Source: Sphingomonas sp. LT1P40
Lineage (GTDB): Bacteria; Pseudomonadota; Alphaproteobacteria; Sphingomonadales; Sphingomonadaceae
Reading direction: 5' to 3'
Length of the DNA: 64,000 bases
Assembly: GCF_036663835.1 (NCBI RefSeq)
Contig: NZ_JAXOJT010000001.1
Coordinates: forward strand, 806,001-870,000
The position numbers were made by a program, and so were the translations under genes. This document shows, piece after piece, positions 9,138 through 17,255 of this stretch. The notes under the pieces were generated by a model. That model had not been told where the DNA came from, made no database searches, and saw nothing but the letters and a program-made list of their open reading frames with translations. Each line of letters opens with the position of its first letter. Positions within the stretch are counted from its first letter, which is position 1.

Positions 9138-10181
9138 ATGCGGCCCATCCTGTTTCTGCCTTTGCTTCTTGTCGGCTGTAATGCGGCCCCGATGCCGCCA
9201 GCCCAGAATGTAACCGAAGCACCCTTAGCCACCAAAGGGCTGGACGCGGCGCGGATGGCGCAGACGCTGGCTGCGGCCGAGCGGTTGCCGCGGTTGCGGT
9301 CGTTGCTGGTGCTGCGGGACGGACAGACGTTGGCGGAACACCGGTTCAATGGCGGGCCGCCGCTGGACCGGGCGGTCAACATCAAGTCGGCGTCGAAATC
9401 GGTGTTGTCGGCGCTGGTCGGCATCGCGATCGCGCGCGGGGTGCTGACGGGAGCGGATCAGCCGGTGGTGTCGGTGCTGCGAGCCGATGCGCCGGCCAAT
9501 CCCGATCCGCGGTTGGCCCGGCTGACGCTGGGCAATTTGCTGTCGATGCAGGCGGGGCTGGAGCGGACCTCTGGGCCAAACTACGGGCGCTGGGTATCCA
9601 GCCCGAATTGGGTGCGCTTCGCGTTGTCGAGGCCATTTGTGGATGAGCCGGGCGGCGGGATGCTTTATTCGACCGGGAGCAGCCACCTCGTCTCTGCGAT
9701 GCTGACGCGGGCGAGCGGGCGCAGCACGCTGGCGCTGGCGCAGCAATGGCTGGGCGAACCGCTGGGCATTGCGATCCCGCCCTGGCCGCGCGATCCGCAG
9801 GGGGTGTATTTCGGCGGCAACGATATGCTGATGAGTCCGCGCGGTCTGGCGCGGTTCGGCGAGCTGTACCGGCTGGGCGGCGTGGTCGATGGCAAGCGCA
9901 TCCTGCCCGCCGAGTGGATCAAGGCGAGCTGGACGCCACGCGCGACGTCTCCGTGGAGCGGGGGGCAATATGGTTATGGCTGGTTCGTTGGCGATATGGG
10001 CGGGCATGCGGTGCGCTATGGCTGGGGCTATGGCGGGCAGATGCTGTATATCGTGCCGAGCTTGAAGCTGACGGTCGTCATGACGTCGCAATCGGATGCC
10101 GCGCGCGAGGGTGGGCATATCGATGCGTTGCACCGATTGTTGGCGGAGGGGGTGATTCCGGCGGCCGAGGCGGGGGCCTGA
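9138..10181 (+). CDS. Beta-lactamase-fold serine hydrolase, lipoprotein
   Basis: A penicillin-binding-protein/class C beta-lactamase-like hydrolase of 347 residues. The N-terminus is a lipoprotein signal (LPLLLVGC, Cys14). The catalytic SxxK tetrad is Ser84-Ala-Ser-Lys87. The second motif position reads YSTGSSHL rather than YxN. A C-terminal GYGGQMLYIVP strand fits the fold. The start at 9138 gives the signal peptide and has GGAG 6 nt upstream; an in-frame start at 9099 does not. The substrate is unknown; esterase or peptidase activity is more likely than beta-lactam hydrolysis. Confidence 0.88.
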   Translation: MRPILFLPLLLVGCNAAPMPPAQNVTEAPLATKGLDAARMAQTLAAAERLPRLRSLLVLRDGQTLAEHRFNGGPPLDRAVNIKSASKSVLSALVGIAIARGVLTGADQPVVSVLRADAPANPDPRLARLTLGNLLSMQAGLERTSGPNYGRWVSSPNWVRFALSRPFVDEPGGGMLYSTGSSHLVSAMLTRASGRSTLALAQQWLGEPLGIAIPPWPRDPQGVYFGGNDMLMSPRGLARFGELYRLGGVVDGKRILPAEWIKASWTPRATSPWSGGQYGYGWFVGDMGGHAVRYGWGYGGQMLYIVPSLKLTVVMTSQSDAAREGGHIDALHRLLAEGVIPAAEAGA

Positions 10182-10257
10182 AATCGGGCGGTGGCCCATT
10201 GTGAACTTGGAGCAAGCGAGCCACTTTGGCGGCGATCATATCGATAAGGGCTAAATC

Positions 10258-11175
10258 GTGACCCAGCCGCAGCTTCGCCCTGTGCTCCTGACCGGTGCGA
10301 CAGACTTTCGTGCTCGGGCGCGAGCGATTGGCAAGGTGGCGCTGTATCTGTTGATCGCATTCCTGTCGGCCTTGCTTTTATCCGCTGTGCTCAAGGCTGC
10401 GACGGGGCAGACGCTTCAGGAGCTGATGCGATCGGGACCGGCAAACGCGCTGCTCGCGCACACGGCCCTATTGTTAGCATTGGTGATTGTTCCGACCGCG
10501 ATCTCGCTGCGTCTCTGGAGAGAGCCGTTTGCCTGGTCGGGCTGGTCCCCTGCCGGTGTCGGGCGACTGGCGGCAATCGGGCTTGGCAGCGGCGCTACGC
10601 TGATGGGATTGATCATCTTCATTCTCTGGGCGGCGGGGGCGTGGTCGGGTGTGATGGGGGACGTGTCATGGGGGCAGCTTTTGGAGATAGCGTTGCTCTC
10701 TGCGCTGCTGTGGCTGACCCAGGCGGCGCATGAGGAGGGGTTGCACCGGGGCTATGCGTTCGTGCAGCTGTCGCGCGCGATATCCTTCTGGCCGGCGGCG
10801 GCGATATTAAGCTTCTGGTTTATATGGGGGCATTTCGGGAATGAAGGCGCGACGACGGTGTCGCTCGCAGTCGCAGGGCTGTTTGCGCTGGTGCTGGCCT
10901 ATTCGTTGCTTCGCACTGGGTCGCTGTGGTTCGCGCTAGGTTTTCATGCCAGCTGGAATTTCACTCAGAGTTTCGTGTTCGGACTCTATAATAGTGGCAG
11001 TGGCAGCCGCGACGCGCTGATGGTGTCGCAGGTGCAGGGGTCGCCTTTGTTGACGGGCGGGAGCGCGGGGCCGGAGGGGAGCGTGCTAAGCCTGGGTGCG
11101 ATCATGATGCTGGCAGTGCTGGTGCATTTCGGATTGCCGCAGCGGGATTTGTCCGGCCGTGCGATACGCAGTTAA
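10258..11175 (+). CDS. CPBP family intramembrane metalloprotease
   Basis: A CAAX-protease/bacteriocin-processing (CPBP, Abi) family membrane protein of 305 residues with about seven or eight hydrophobic helices. The three family motifs are present: Glu159-Glu160 with Arg164 (HEEGLHRG), the FWFIWGHFGN histidine motif, and the late LGFHASWNF motif. The start is GTG at 10258, preceded by GATAAGGG. The stop overlaps that of the convergent hydrolase 1 gene. Bacterial substrates of this family are mostly unknown. Confidence 0.88.
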   Translation: MTQPQLRPVLLTGATDFRARARAIGKVALYLLIAFLSALLLSAVLKAATGQTLQELMRSGPANALLAHTALLLALVIVPTAISLRLWREPFAWSGWSPAGVGRLAAIGLGSGATLMGLIIFILWAAGAWSGVMGDVSWGQLLEIALLSALLWLTQAAHEEGLHRGYAFVQLSRAISFWPAAAILSFWFIWGHFGNEGATTVSLAVAGLFALVLAYSLLRTGSLWFALGFHASWNFTQSFVFGLYNSGSGSRDALMVSQVQGSPLLTGGSAGPEGSVLSLGAIMMLAVLVHFGLPQRDLSGRAIRS

Positions 11176-11984
11176 GCCGCCGCCAGCGCATTTAGCACCC
11201 GCTCAACCAGCCATGCCTTGTCCTGTGGCCGTGCGAAGCTGTGGCTATCGGTGTTGCATTCGTGGGGGGTGATGCGGGTGCGCGCCTTGGCGAACGGCTG
11301 GGCTTTCCAGTGGTCGGCGAAGGCGATGGCGGTGTTGTCGGACTTGGCGAGCAGGATGGTGACGGGGGTGGTGGTGGCCTCCAGCGCCTTGGCGAGGCGG
11401 GCGGGTAGGCTGGCGGGGGCTGAGGCTGGTTTGGCGGAGGCTTTGGCGAGGCCGCTGATGAGTTTGCGCAAGTTTACGCCGCCGGTGACGAGGCGGAGCA
11501 GCTCGCGGGGGTTTTTGAGTTTTTCGAGGTAGCGCGAGCGGATCGCGGCGGCGGGGGGGAGGTCGTTGCCGCCTTCCTCATTCGGCTCGATCGTCCAGGG
11601 GTTGGTGAGGATCAGGGCGTCGATCGCTGCGGCATCGTGGAACAGGATCAGCGCGCTGGCGGCGTCGCAATTGCCGAAGGCGATGACGCGGGTGAGGTGG
11701 GGCGCCGCGCGGCGGAAGGCGGTGGCGGCTTCGGAGATGTCCTCAGCTGTGCCCTCGAACCCGTTGTTTTCGCCGGTGGAATCGCCGATGCCGCGGCGGT
11801 CGTAGCGGAAGACGGGGTGGCCCGCCGCTGCGATCTGCGCGGCGAGTTCGGCCATGCCGCGATGCGCGCCGATGCGGATTTCATTGCCGCCGGAGACGAT
11901 CAGCAGGCCGGTTGTTCCGGGGGCTTCGTCGAGCGTGGCGGCGAGGGTTTCGCCTGCGCATTCGAAGGTGGTCAGGCGGCGCAT
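11172..11984 (-). CDS. Exosortase A system-associated hydrolase 1
   Basis: An alpha/beta hydrolase (270 residues) of the family found only in XrtA loci. The oxyanion region VSGGNEIRIGAHRG and the segment YDRRGIGDSTGEN are family hallmarks. The nucleophile elbow reads GNCDAAS, so Cys106 stands where serine is usual; the later Asp (KSDNTAIAF) and His (TDSHSF) complete a possible triad. It is the last gene of the minus-strand ACP-hydrolase 2-hydrolase 1 unit, overlapping hydrolase 2 by 13 nt. A thioesterase role acting on the neighbouring ACP is an inference. Confidence 0.88.
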   Translation of the reverse strand: MRRLTTFECAGETLAATLDEAPGTTGLLIVSGGNEIRIGAHRGMAELAAQIAAAGHPVFRYDRRGIGDSTGENNGFEGTAEDISEAATAFRRAAPHLTRVIAFGNCDAASALILFHDAAAIDALILTNPWTIEPNEEGGNDLPPAAAIRSRYLEKLKNPRELLRLVTGGVNLRKLISGLAKASAKPASAPASLPARLAKALEATTTPVTILLAKSDNTAIAFADHWKAQPFAKARTRITPHECNTDSHSFARPQDKAWLVERVLNALAAA

Positions 11985-12721
11985 GTGGCAATCCAGGCGG
12001 CGATGTCGTCGGCGATGCGGGCCGCGAAGTCGGGGTCGTTGTCCGGCTCGGCGCGGCGCCAGAGTGGGCTGCCCGGGAGTTTGTGGTCAGCGGGTTTGGC
12101 TTCGGTCTCTAAGCGGACGGTGCGGGTGTTGTCTGTGGATGGCATTGCGGTGGTGAGCTCGGTCAGGAAGGCGGGGGCGATGAGGTTGCCGGCGAGTTCG
12201 ATCGGCGCGGTGGCGGTGTCGATGCTGGCGGGGTCGAACGGGGTGCCGGATTCGCGGGCCGAGGCCTGACGCGCGCGGATGAGTTCGCGGCGGAGGTCTG
12301 CGCCGTTGGTGGGGGATAGGTGGTAGCGGGCGGTGACGTCTGCGGTGGTGTCGAGGAGGGTGCCGCTGCGGATGGCCAGGGTGAAGATGTTGGTCGCCCT
12401 CACCCTTCCGGCGCTTTGCGGCTCCCTCCCTCTCCCGGTGGGAGAGGGATTCAGTGCCGCTGATGCGGCAGCGAAACCTGCACGCAATTTTTTAAGCGTG
12501 GTTTCATGCGTGGGGAGGAGGCTTTCGCCCTGGCCGGGGAGGTCGGGAAGGGCGCTGGCGATGCCGCGGTCGGCGAGGGCGCGCAGGATCGTGACGGTGA
12601 AGGCGCGGGTGCGATTGGCTTCCTCGAACAGCGGGAGGGCGGCTATCACGACGGGGCCGGTATCGGGGCCGAAGCGGAGCATGGCTTCGCGGCCCCCGGA
12701 CCAGTCGTAATGGTCGATCAC
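11972..12721 (-). CDS. Exosortase A system-associated hydrolase 2
   Basis: The second XrtA-specific alpha/beta-hydrolase-like protein, 249 residues. Family-like features are LPLFEEANRTRAF and LPDLPGQGES near the N-terminus. No GxSxG elbow is visible; the equivalent place reads TLAIRSGTLL. Residues about 90-109 (NPSPTGRGREPQSAGRVRAT) are encoded by an in-frame copy of a dispersed repeat, discussed in the findings. The start is GTG at 12721, 1 nt after the ACP stop, so translation is probably coupled. The enzyme may be altered or inactive because of the insertion. Confidence 0.82.
   Translation of the reverse strand: MIDHYDWSGGREAMLRFGPDTGPVVIAALPLFEEANRTRAFTVTILRALADRGIASALPDLPGQGESLLPTHETTLKKLRAGFAAASAALNPSPTGRGREPQSAGRVRATNIFTLAIRSGTLLDTTADVTARYHLSPTNGADLRRELIRARQASARESGTPFDPASIDTATAPIELAGNLIAPAFLTELTTAMPSTDNTRTVRLETEAKPADHKLPGSPLWRRAEPDNDPDFAARIADDIAAWIATCAA
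12395..12455. repeat. REP-type repeat inside hydrolase 2 coding sequence
   Basis: The segment reads (plus strand) CCCTCACCCTTCCGGCGC, then CTCCCTCCCTCTCCC, GGTG and GGGAGAGGGATTCAG. It closely matches the intergenic copy at 46650-46709. Here it lies entirely within an open reading frame, keeps the frame open and adds about 20 residues. The inner stem is CCCTCTCCC/GGGAGAGGG. Confidence 0.8.
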
Positions 12722-12722
12722 C

Positions 12723-13013
12723 TCAGGTCAGCGCCTTTGACGCCGCGAACTGGACGAGCGCGCCGAAGGTTTCAAGCATGTCGCCATCGACTTCGTCATC
12801 CTCGATGATGATGCCCAGGCGATCCTCGATCTCGGTCAGTACACCGGCGACGGCCATCGAATCGAGTTCGGGGAGTGCGCCGAACAGCGGGGTCGCCTCA
12901 TCGAATGCCGCCGCGCGATCCGCGCTGATGCCGAGTATGTCGCGCAACACACCGCGCACGGTTTCCTCGACTTCGCTATATCCGTCCGGCTGCAAACGCT
13001 TTCCCCCTGCCAT
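12723..13013 (-). CDS. Acyl carrier protein, exosortase A-associated
   Basis: A 96-residue carrier protein. Ser52 in ELDSMAVAG is the expected phosphopantetheine attachment site, and the helical acidic region (EIEDRLGIIIEDDEVDGD) fits the ACP fold. It heads the minus-strand unit with hydrolases 2 and 1 and diverges from the XrtA-associated acyl-CoA ligase, which probably loads it. The acyl or aminoacyl group it carries cannot be told from sequence. Confidence 0.92.
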   Translation of the reverse strand: MAGGKRLQPDGYSEVEETVRGVLRDILGISADRAAAFDEATPLFGALPELDSMAVAGVLTEIEDRLGIIIEDDEVDGDMLETFGALVQFAASKALT

Positions 13014-13098
13014 TTGGCAAACCCGTTACTCGCTGGGGCCGCGCTAACGCAAGACTTGGCACTTTATCGTTAACGGATCGGCGGTATGGAATCGCATC

Positions 13099-14607
13099 AT
13101 GGTTCCGCTCGACCCCACGCCACGCCCGATCGATTCACTCAGCTTGCGGGGTGCGCCCGGCGATGTTGCGCTGGAGGATCGCGCCGGGACGCTGACTTAT
13201 GCCGAGCTGGAGGCGGCGGTTGGCGCGCTGGCCGGGTGGCTGCGGCGACAGGGGTTTGCCGAGGGTGCGCGGGTGGCAACGTGGTTGCCGAAGACTCGGA
13301 TGGCGTGCCTCATGCCGCTGGCGGCGGCGCGGGCGGGATTTGTGCATGTGCCGGTCAATCCGGTGCTGAAGCGGGCGCAGGTGGCGCATATTCTTGCCGA
13401 TAGCGGGGCTTCGTTGCTGCTGACGCAGAACGCGCGGGCGCTGACGCTGGAGAGCGGGGATGTGCCCGCGGGCTGTCGCATCGCGATGGAGGATGAGCCG
13501 GATGCGGCGGATGTTCTGCCGGTGTCGGACGCCGATCCCGGTGCGTTGGCGGCGATCCTGTACACGTCGGGATCCACCGGGCGGCCCAAGGGCGTGATGC
13601 TGAGCCATGCCAATATGTGGCTGGGGGCGGTGTCGGTTGCGCATTATCTGAAGGTGACGGCGGCGGATCGCGTGCTGGGCGTGCTGCCGCTGAGTTTCGA
13701 TTATGGGCAGAATCAGTTGTTTTCGAGCTGGGCAGCGGGCGCGCGGGTGATCCCGCTGGACTATCTGACCGCCAAGGATGTGATCAAGGCGGTGGACCGG
13801 CATGACGTCACCACGATCGCCGGGGTGCCGCCGCTGTGGGTGCAGGTGCTGGACGCGGAATGGCCGGAGGCGGTGGCGGCGAAGGTGCGGCGGCTGACCA
13901 ATTCGGGCGGGGCGCTGACCACGCCGATGGTGCGCGGGTTGCGGGCGAAGTTTCCGAATGCCGACCTGTACCCGATGTACGGGCTGACCGAGGCGTTTCG
14001 GTCGACTTATCTGGAGCCGGGGTTGGTCGATGCCAATCCGGATTCGATGGGGCGGGCGATCCCGTTTGCGGAGATCATGGTGGTGCGGGCCGACGGCACG
14101 CGCGCGGATGCTGGCGAGCCGGGGGAGCTGGTCCATGCCGGGCCGCTGGTGGCACAGGGTTACTGGCAGGATGCGGAGCGGACGGCGTTGCGGTTCAAGC
14201 CTGCGCCCGACTTCTCCGAATATGGCGGCATGGCGGTGTTTTCGGGGGATAACGTCGTCGAGGGCGCGGACGGGCTGTTGCGGTTCGTGGGGCGCGACGA
14301 CGAGATGATCAAGACGGCGGGTAACCGGATCAGCCCGACCGAGGTCGAGGAAGCGGTGCTGGCGGGCGGCGAGGCAAGCGAGGCGGCGGCGTTTGGGGTG
14401 AAAGATGCGCGGCTGGGGCAGGCGATCGTCGTGGTAGCCGTGGCGCGGGGGGATTCGGCTGAGGCCGAGGCGAAGTTGCGCGAGCGGTTGCGGCGGGACT
14501 TGCCGAGCTTCATGCAGCCGGGGCGGTATGAGTGGCGCGATGCGCTGCCGCGCAACGCCAATGGGAAGTTCGACCGGTCGGGACTGAAAGCGGAGTTGAC
14601 GTCATGA
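13099..14607 (+). CDS. Acyl-CoA ligase (AMP-forming), exosortase A-associated
   Basis: An ANL-superfamily adenylating enzyme of 502 residues. The P-loop motif YTSGSTGRPKG lies at residues 155-165. The adenylate motif is YGLTE, and the C-terminal hinge and catalytic lysine are in GRDDEMIKTAGNRISP and LPRNANGKFDR. It matches the ligase found in XrtA loci beside an ACP and a PLP decarboxylase. The stop overlaps the decarboxylase start (ATGA), so the two are co-translated. A likely role is activating a carboxylic acid or amino acid and passing it to the divergent ACP. Confidence 0.92.
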   Translation: MVPLDPTPRPIDSLSLRGAPGDVALEDRAGTLTYAELEAAVGALAGWLRRQGFAEGARVATWLPKTRMACLMPLAAARAGFVHVPVNPVLKRAQVAHILADSGASLLLTQNARALTLESGDVPAGCRIAMEDEPDAADVLPVSDADPGALAAILYTSGSTGRPKGVMLSHANMWLGAVSVAHYLKVTAADRVLGVLPLSFDYGQNQLFSSWAAGARVIPLDYLTAKDVIKAVDRHDVTTIAGVPPLWVQVLDAEWPEAVAAKVRRLTNSGGALTTPMVRGLRAKFPNADLYPMYGLTEAFRSTYLEPGLVDANPDSMGRAIPFAEIMVVRADGTRADAGEPGELVHAGPLVAQGYWQDAERTALRFKPAPDFSEYGGMAVFSGDNVVEGADGLLRFVGRDDEMIKTAGNRISPTEVEEAVLAGGEASEAAAFGVKDARLGQAIVVVAVARGDSAEAEAKLRERLRRDLPSFMQPGRYEWRDALPRNANGKFDRSGLKAELTS

Positions 14608-15827
14608 AGCCGATCGGGCCGATCCCGCCCTATTTTGCGGGGCAAAGCGAGCTGGTGATTGCGGGCAAGACCGCGACCGCGTGGGTAGCGGAGGCGGGGT
14701 CGCCGTTGTTCGTTTATGACGTGGAGATCGTGACCGAGCGGCTGACGCGGTTGCGGGCGGTGTTGCCGGATGCGGTCGAGATCCACTTTGCGATCAAGGC
14801 CAATCCGTTGCCGGAAATGCTGGCGGCGGTCGCGCCGATGGTCGGCGGGCTGGACGTCGCGTCGGGCGGGGAGCTGGTGAAGGCGCTGGCGGTGAAGGAC
14901 GCGGCGCAGATCAGCTTTGCCGGGCCGGGGAAGCGCGATGTCGAGCTGGAGGCGGCGATCATTGCGGGCGCAACGCTGAATCTGGAGTCCGAGGGCGAGG
15001 CGGAGCGGGCGCTGACGATTGGCGGACGGCTTGGCGTCACGCCGCGGCTGGCGGTGCGGGTGAACCCGGACTTCGAGCTGCGCGGGTCGGGCATGAAGAT
15101 GGGCGGGCGCGCGTCGCCGTTCGGGATCGACGCGGCGCGGGTCCCGGCGCTGGTGCGGCGAATTATCGACGCGGGCGCGGACTGGCGGGGGTTCCATATC
15201 TTTGCCGGGTCGCAGTCGCTGGATACGGCGGCAATCATCGAGACTCAGGCGGCGACGGTGGCGCTGGCGGCACGGCTGGCGGATGAGGCGGGGGCGGTGC
15301 CGCCGCTGGTGAATCTGGGCGGCGGGTTCGGGATTCCGTATTTTTCGGGTGACGTCGCGGTGGATATTGCGGCGGTCGGCGCGGCGCTGGGCGAGACGCT
15401 GGCGGCGCGGCCCGCGCGGCTGGCGGAGTCGCATTTTGCGATCGAGCTGGGGCGGTGGATCGTGGGCGAATCGGGCGTCTATCTGATGAGCGTGATCGAC
15501 AAGAAGAAGAGCGGCGAGGAGACGTTCCTGGTGTGCGACGGCGGGCTGCATCATCAGCTGGCGGCGTCGGGCAATTTCGGGACGGTGGTGAAGCGCAATT
15601 ATCCGGTGGCGGTGGCGGCGCGAATGGATGACGAGCCGACCGAAACCGTGTCCATTGTGGGTCCACTTTGCACGCCGCTGGACCGGCTGGCGGATCGCGT
15701 GGCGTTGCCGCATGCGGATGTCGGTGACGTTATCGCAATTTTCCTGGCCGGAGCCTATGGCGCGAGTGCCAGCCCGGCGGCGTTTCTGGGGCATGGCCCG
15801 GCGGCGGAGATCGTCGCGGGTGGATAA
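14604..15827 (+). CDS. PLP-dependent decarboxylase, exosortase A-associated
   Basis: A fold-III (alanine racemase/ODC-like) PLP enzyme of 407 residues related to diaminopimelate decarboxylase. The PLP lysine is Lys65 in HFAIKANP. The glycine-rich phosphate-binding segment is NLGGGFGIPY. The substrate-side Cys is in VGPLCTPLDRLA. The start at 14604 overlaps the ligase stop (ATGA). Together with the ligase and ACP it suggests a decarboxylated amino-acid product attached to a carrier, but the true substrate is unknown. Confidence 0.92.
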   Translation: MKPIGPIPPYFAGQSELVIAGKTATAWVAEAGSPLFVYDVEIVTERLTRLRAVLPDAVEIHFAIKANPLPEMLAAVAPMVGGLDVASGGELVKALAVKDAAQISFAGPGKRDVELEAAIIAGATLNLESEGEAERALTIGGRLGVTPRLAVRVNPDFELRGSGMKMGGRASPFGIDAARVPALVRRIIDAGADWRGFHIFAGSQSLDTAAIIETQAATVALAARLADEAGAVPPLVNLGGGFGIPYFSGDVAVDIAAVGAALGETLAARPARLAESHFAIELGRWIVGESGVYLMSVIDKKKSGEETFLVCDGGLHHQLAASGNFGTVVKRNYPVAVAARMDDEPTETVSIVGPLCTPLDRLADRVALPHADVGDVIAIFLAGAYGASASPAAFLGHGPAAEIVAGG

Positions 15828-16268
15828 TCAGGCGGAAGGACGACGAATCCGCAGAAAGTCGCGGGTTTCGGGATCGGTATAGCCGTCCCACCCGCCATGC
15901 AGCGTGGCCCGCGCCCGGGTGAAATCCATGCCGAGTGGCAGGAATACCAGCTGGGCCAGCGCCGTGCAAAGCAAGCCCCACCATGCCAGCACCTCCTGCT
16001 CCTGAATCAGCGCCAGCGCGTCGCAGGCGAGCATCGGCATGAACATAACCCAGGCGGCGATACACCATTCGTTGCGCAGATAGCGGCTGCCGATCACGAA
16101 CGCGGTCAGATGCTGGGCGAGATTGACCCAGTGAAGCGGCGCGCCCAGCCAATAGCCGAACTCGCCCGCCAGCCAGCTGAGCACGATCACGCGCGCCAGC
16201 GGACTGAACGGCGCGACGAACAGCGCGGTCAGCAAAATGCCCAGATAGTAAAGATGCCCCGGACCCAT
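15828..16268 (-). CDS. Small multi-span membrane protein, unknown
   Basis: A 146-residue product with about four hydrophobic helices (YYLGILLTALFVAPFSPLA, the span after it, NEWCIAAWVMFMPMLACDAL and WWGLLCTALAQLVFLPLGM) and a short basic cytoplasmic tail ending FLRIRRPSA. I do not recognise the family. The start at 16268 was chosen because the extra N-terminal residues of the longer frame overlap an independent small ORF and are low complexity. It lies inside the XrtA locus and follows the 43-codon proline-rich ORF by 8 nt. Its stop meets that of the PLP decarboxylase tail to tail. Confidence 0.65.
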   Translation of the reverse strand: MGPGHLYYLGILLTALFVAPFSPLARVIVLSWLAGEFGYWLGAPLHWVNLAQHLTAFVIGSRYLRNEWCIAAWVMFMPMLACDALALIQEQEVLAWWGLLCTALAQLVFLPLGMDFTRARATLHGGWDGYTDPETRDFLRIRRPSA

Positions 16269-16276
16269 GCGCGCCT

Positions 16277-16408
16277 CTAAACGTCCGGTTCGGTCGGCGA
16301 TGGCGGTGGCGGCGGTGGCGGCGGCGAGGGGGATGGCGGGGGCGAAGGCGACGGCGGATACCCGCCATGCTGCCCGTCGTCGATCGTCAGAGCTTGATCT
16401 TCGATCAT
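16277..16408 (-). CDS. 43-residue proline-rich peptide
   Basis: An ATG at 16408 is preceded by AGGAGG (about 6 nt spacing) and opens 43 codons. The product has an acidic head MIEDQALTIDDGQHGGY. It continues with a run of prolines and serines (residues 18-38, 16 of 21 Pro) and a short tail TEPDV. The stop is 8 nt before the start of the small membrane protein, so the two look like an operon. Long proline runs stall ribosomes unless EF-P acts, so a leader-peptide role is possible, as is a structural one. No family is recognised. Confidence 0.55.
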   Translation of the reverse strand: MIEDQALTIDDGQHGGYPPSPSPPPSPSPPPPPPPPSPTEPDV

Positions 16409-16591
16409 TTCCGTCCTCCTGCTTCACCCCGTCTATACATCGTTTCGGGGGCGTTCGCGCTTCATTTCGATGCGCCGCGCGAGGATCGTTCCTAACGCAA
16501 TCTTTACCTCTCACACCCCATAGCAAGCCCGATCCTGTGCGAATTTTACCGTTGGTTCGCCAATGGGTTCACATGGTGTGGGAGGTTACGG

Positions 16592-17242
16592 GTGATGCGT
16601 TTTTCACAGGCTGGCCGGGTAATCGCGCTCTCGCTGATGGCGATGGCGACGCTGTCCGGTTGCATGAGCGGCGGCGGTGGCCGTCCCGAATTGCCGCCGA
16701 CGACGTTCGTCGCCAGCCAGGAAGGGCCGGGCGAGGAATATATCATCGGCCCGCTCGACAGCCTGCAGATCTTCGTCTGGCGCAATCCCGAGCTGTCGGC
16801 GAAAGTGCAGGTGCGCCCCGACGGCCGTATCACGACACCGCTCATCAGCGACATGCCCGCAGTCGGCAAGACCCCGGCGATGCTGGCGGACGATCTGAAG
16901 ATCGCGCTGGGCGAGTATATCAAGGACCCGATCGTATCGGTGATCGTCGAGAGCTTTTCCGGCACGTTCAGCCAGCAGATCCGCGTGGTGGGTGCGACCG
17001 AGAAGCCGGCGTCACTGCCGTATCGTGCAAACATGACGTTGCTGGACGCGATGATCACGGTCGGCGGGCTGAGCGAGTTCGCGGCGGGCAATCGCGCGCG
17101 TCTGATCCGCTTCGACAAGAATAGCGGGCGGCAGCGCGAATATCGCGTGCGGCTGAACGACCTGCTGAAAAACGGCGATGTGAGTGCGAATGTGCGGCTG
17201 GAGCCGGGCGACGTCATCATCATCCCCGAGAGCATGTTCTGA
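16592..17242 (+). CDS. XrtA-system polysaccharide export lipoprotein
   Basis: An outer-membrane polysaccharide export protein of the Wza/KpsD group, 216 residues. The signal ends in lipobox LSGC (Cys24), followed by a Poly_export domain (YIIGPLDSLQIFVWRNPELS, VQVRPDGRITTPLI) and one SLBB-like domain (QIRVVGATEKPASLPYR). Start codons GTG 16592 and ATG 16595 are both possible; GGAGG lies at 16581-16585. It opens the main plus-strand XrtA operon and should form the exit pore together with the chain-length protein. Confidence 0.92.
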   Translation: MMRFSQAGRVIALSLMAMATLSGCMSGGGGRPELPPTTFVASQEGPGEEYIIGPLDSLQIFVWRNPELSAKVQVRPDGRITTPLISDMPAVGKTPAMLADDLKIALGEYIKDPIVSVIVESFSGTFSQQIRVVGATEKPASLPYRANMTLLDAMITVGGLSEFAAGNRARLIRFDKNSGRQREYRVRLNDLLKNGDVSANVRLEPGDVIIIPESMF

Positions 17243-17255
17243 GGGGCCGCGACTG

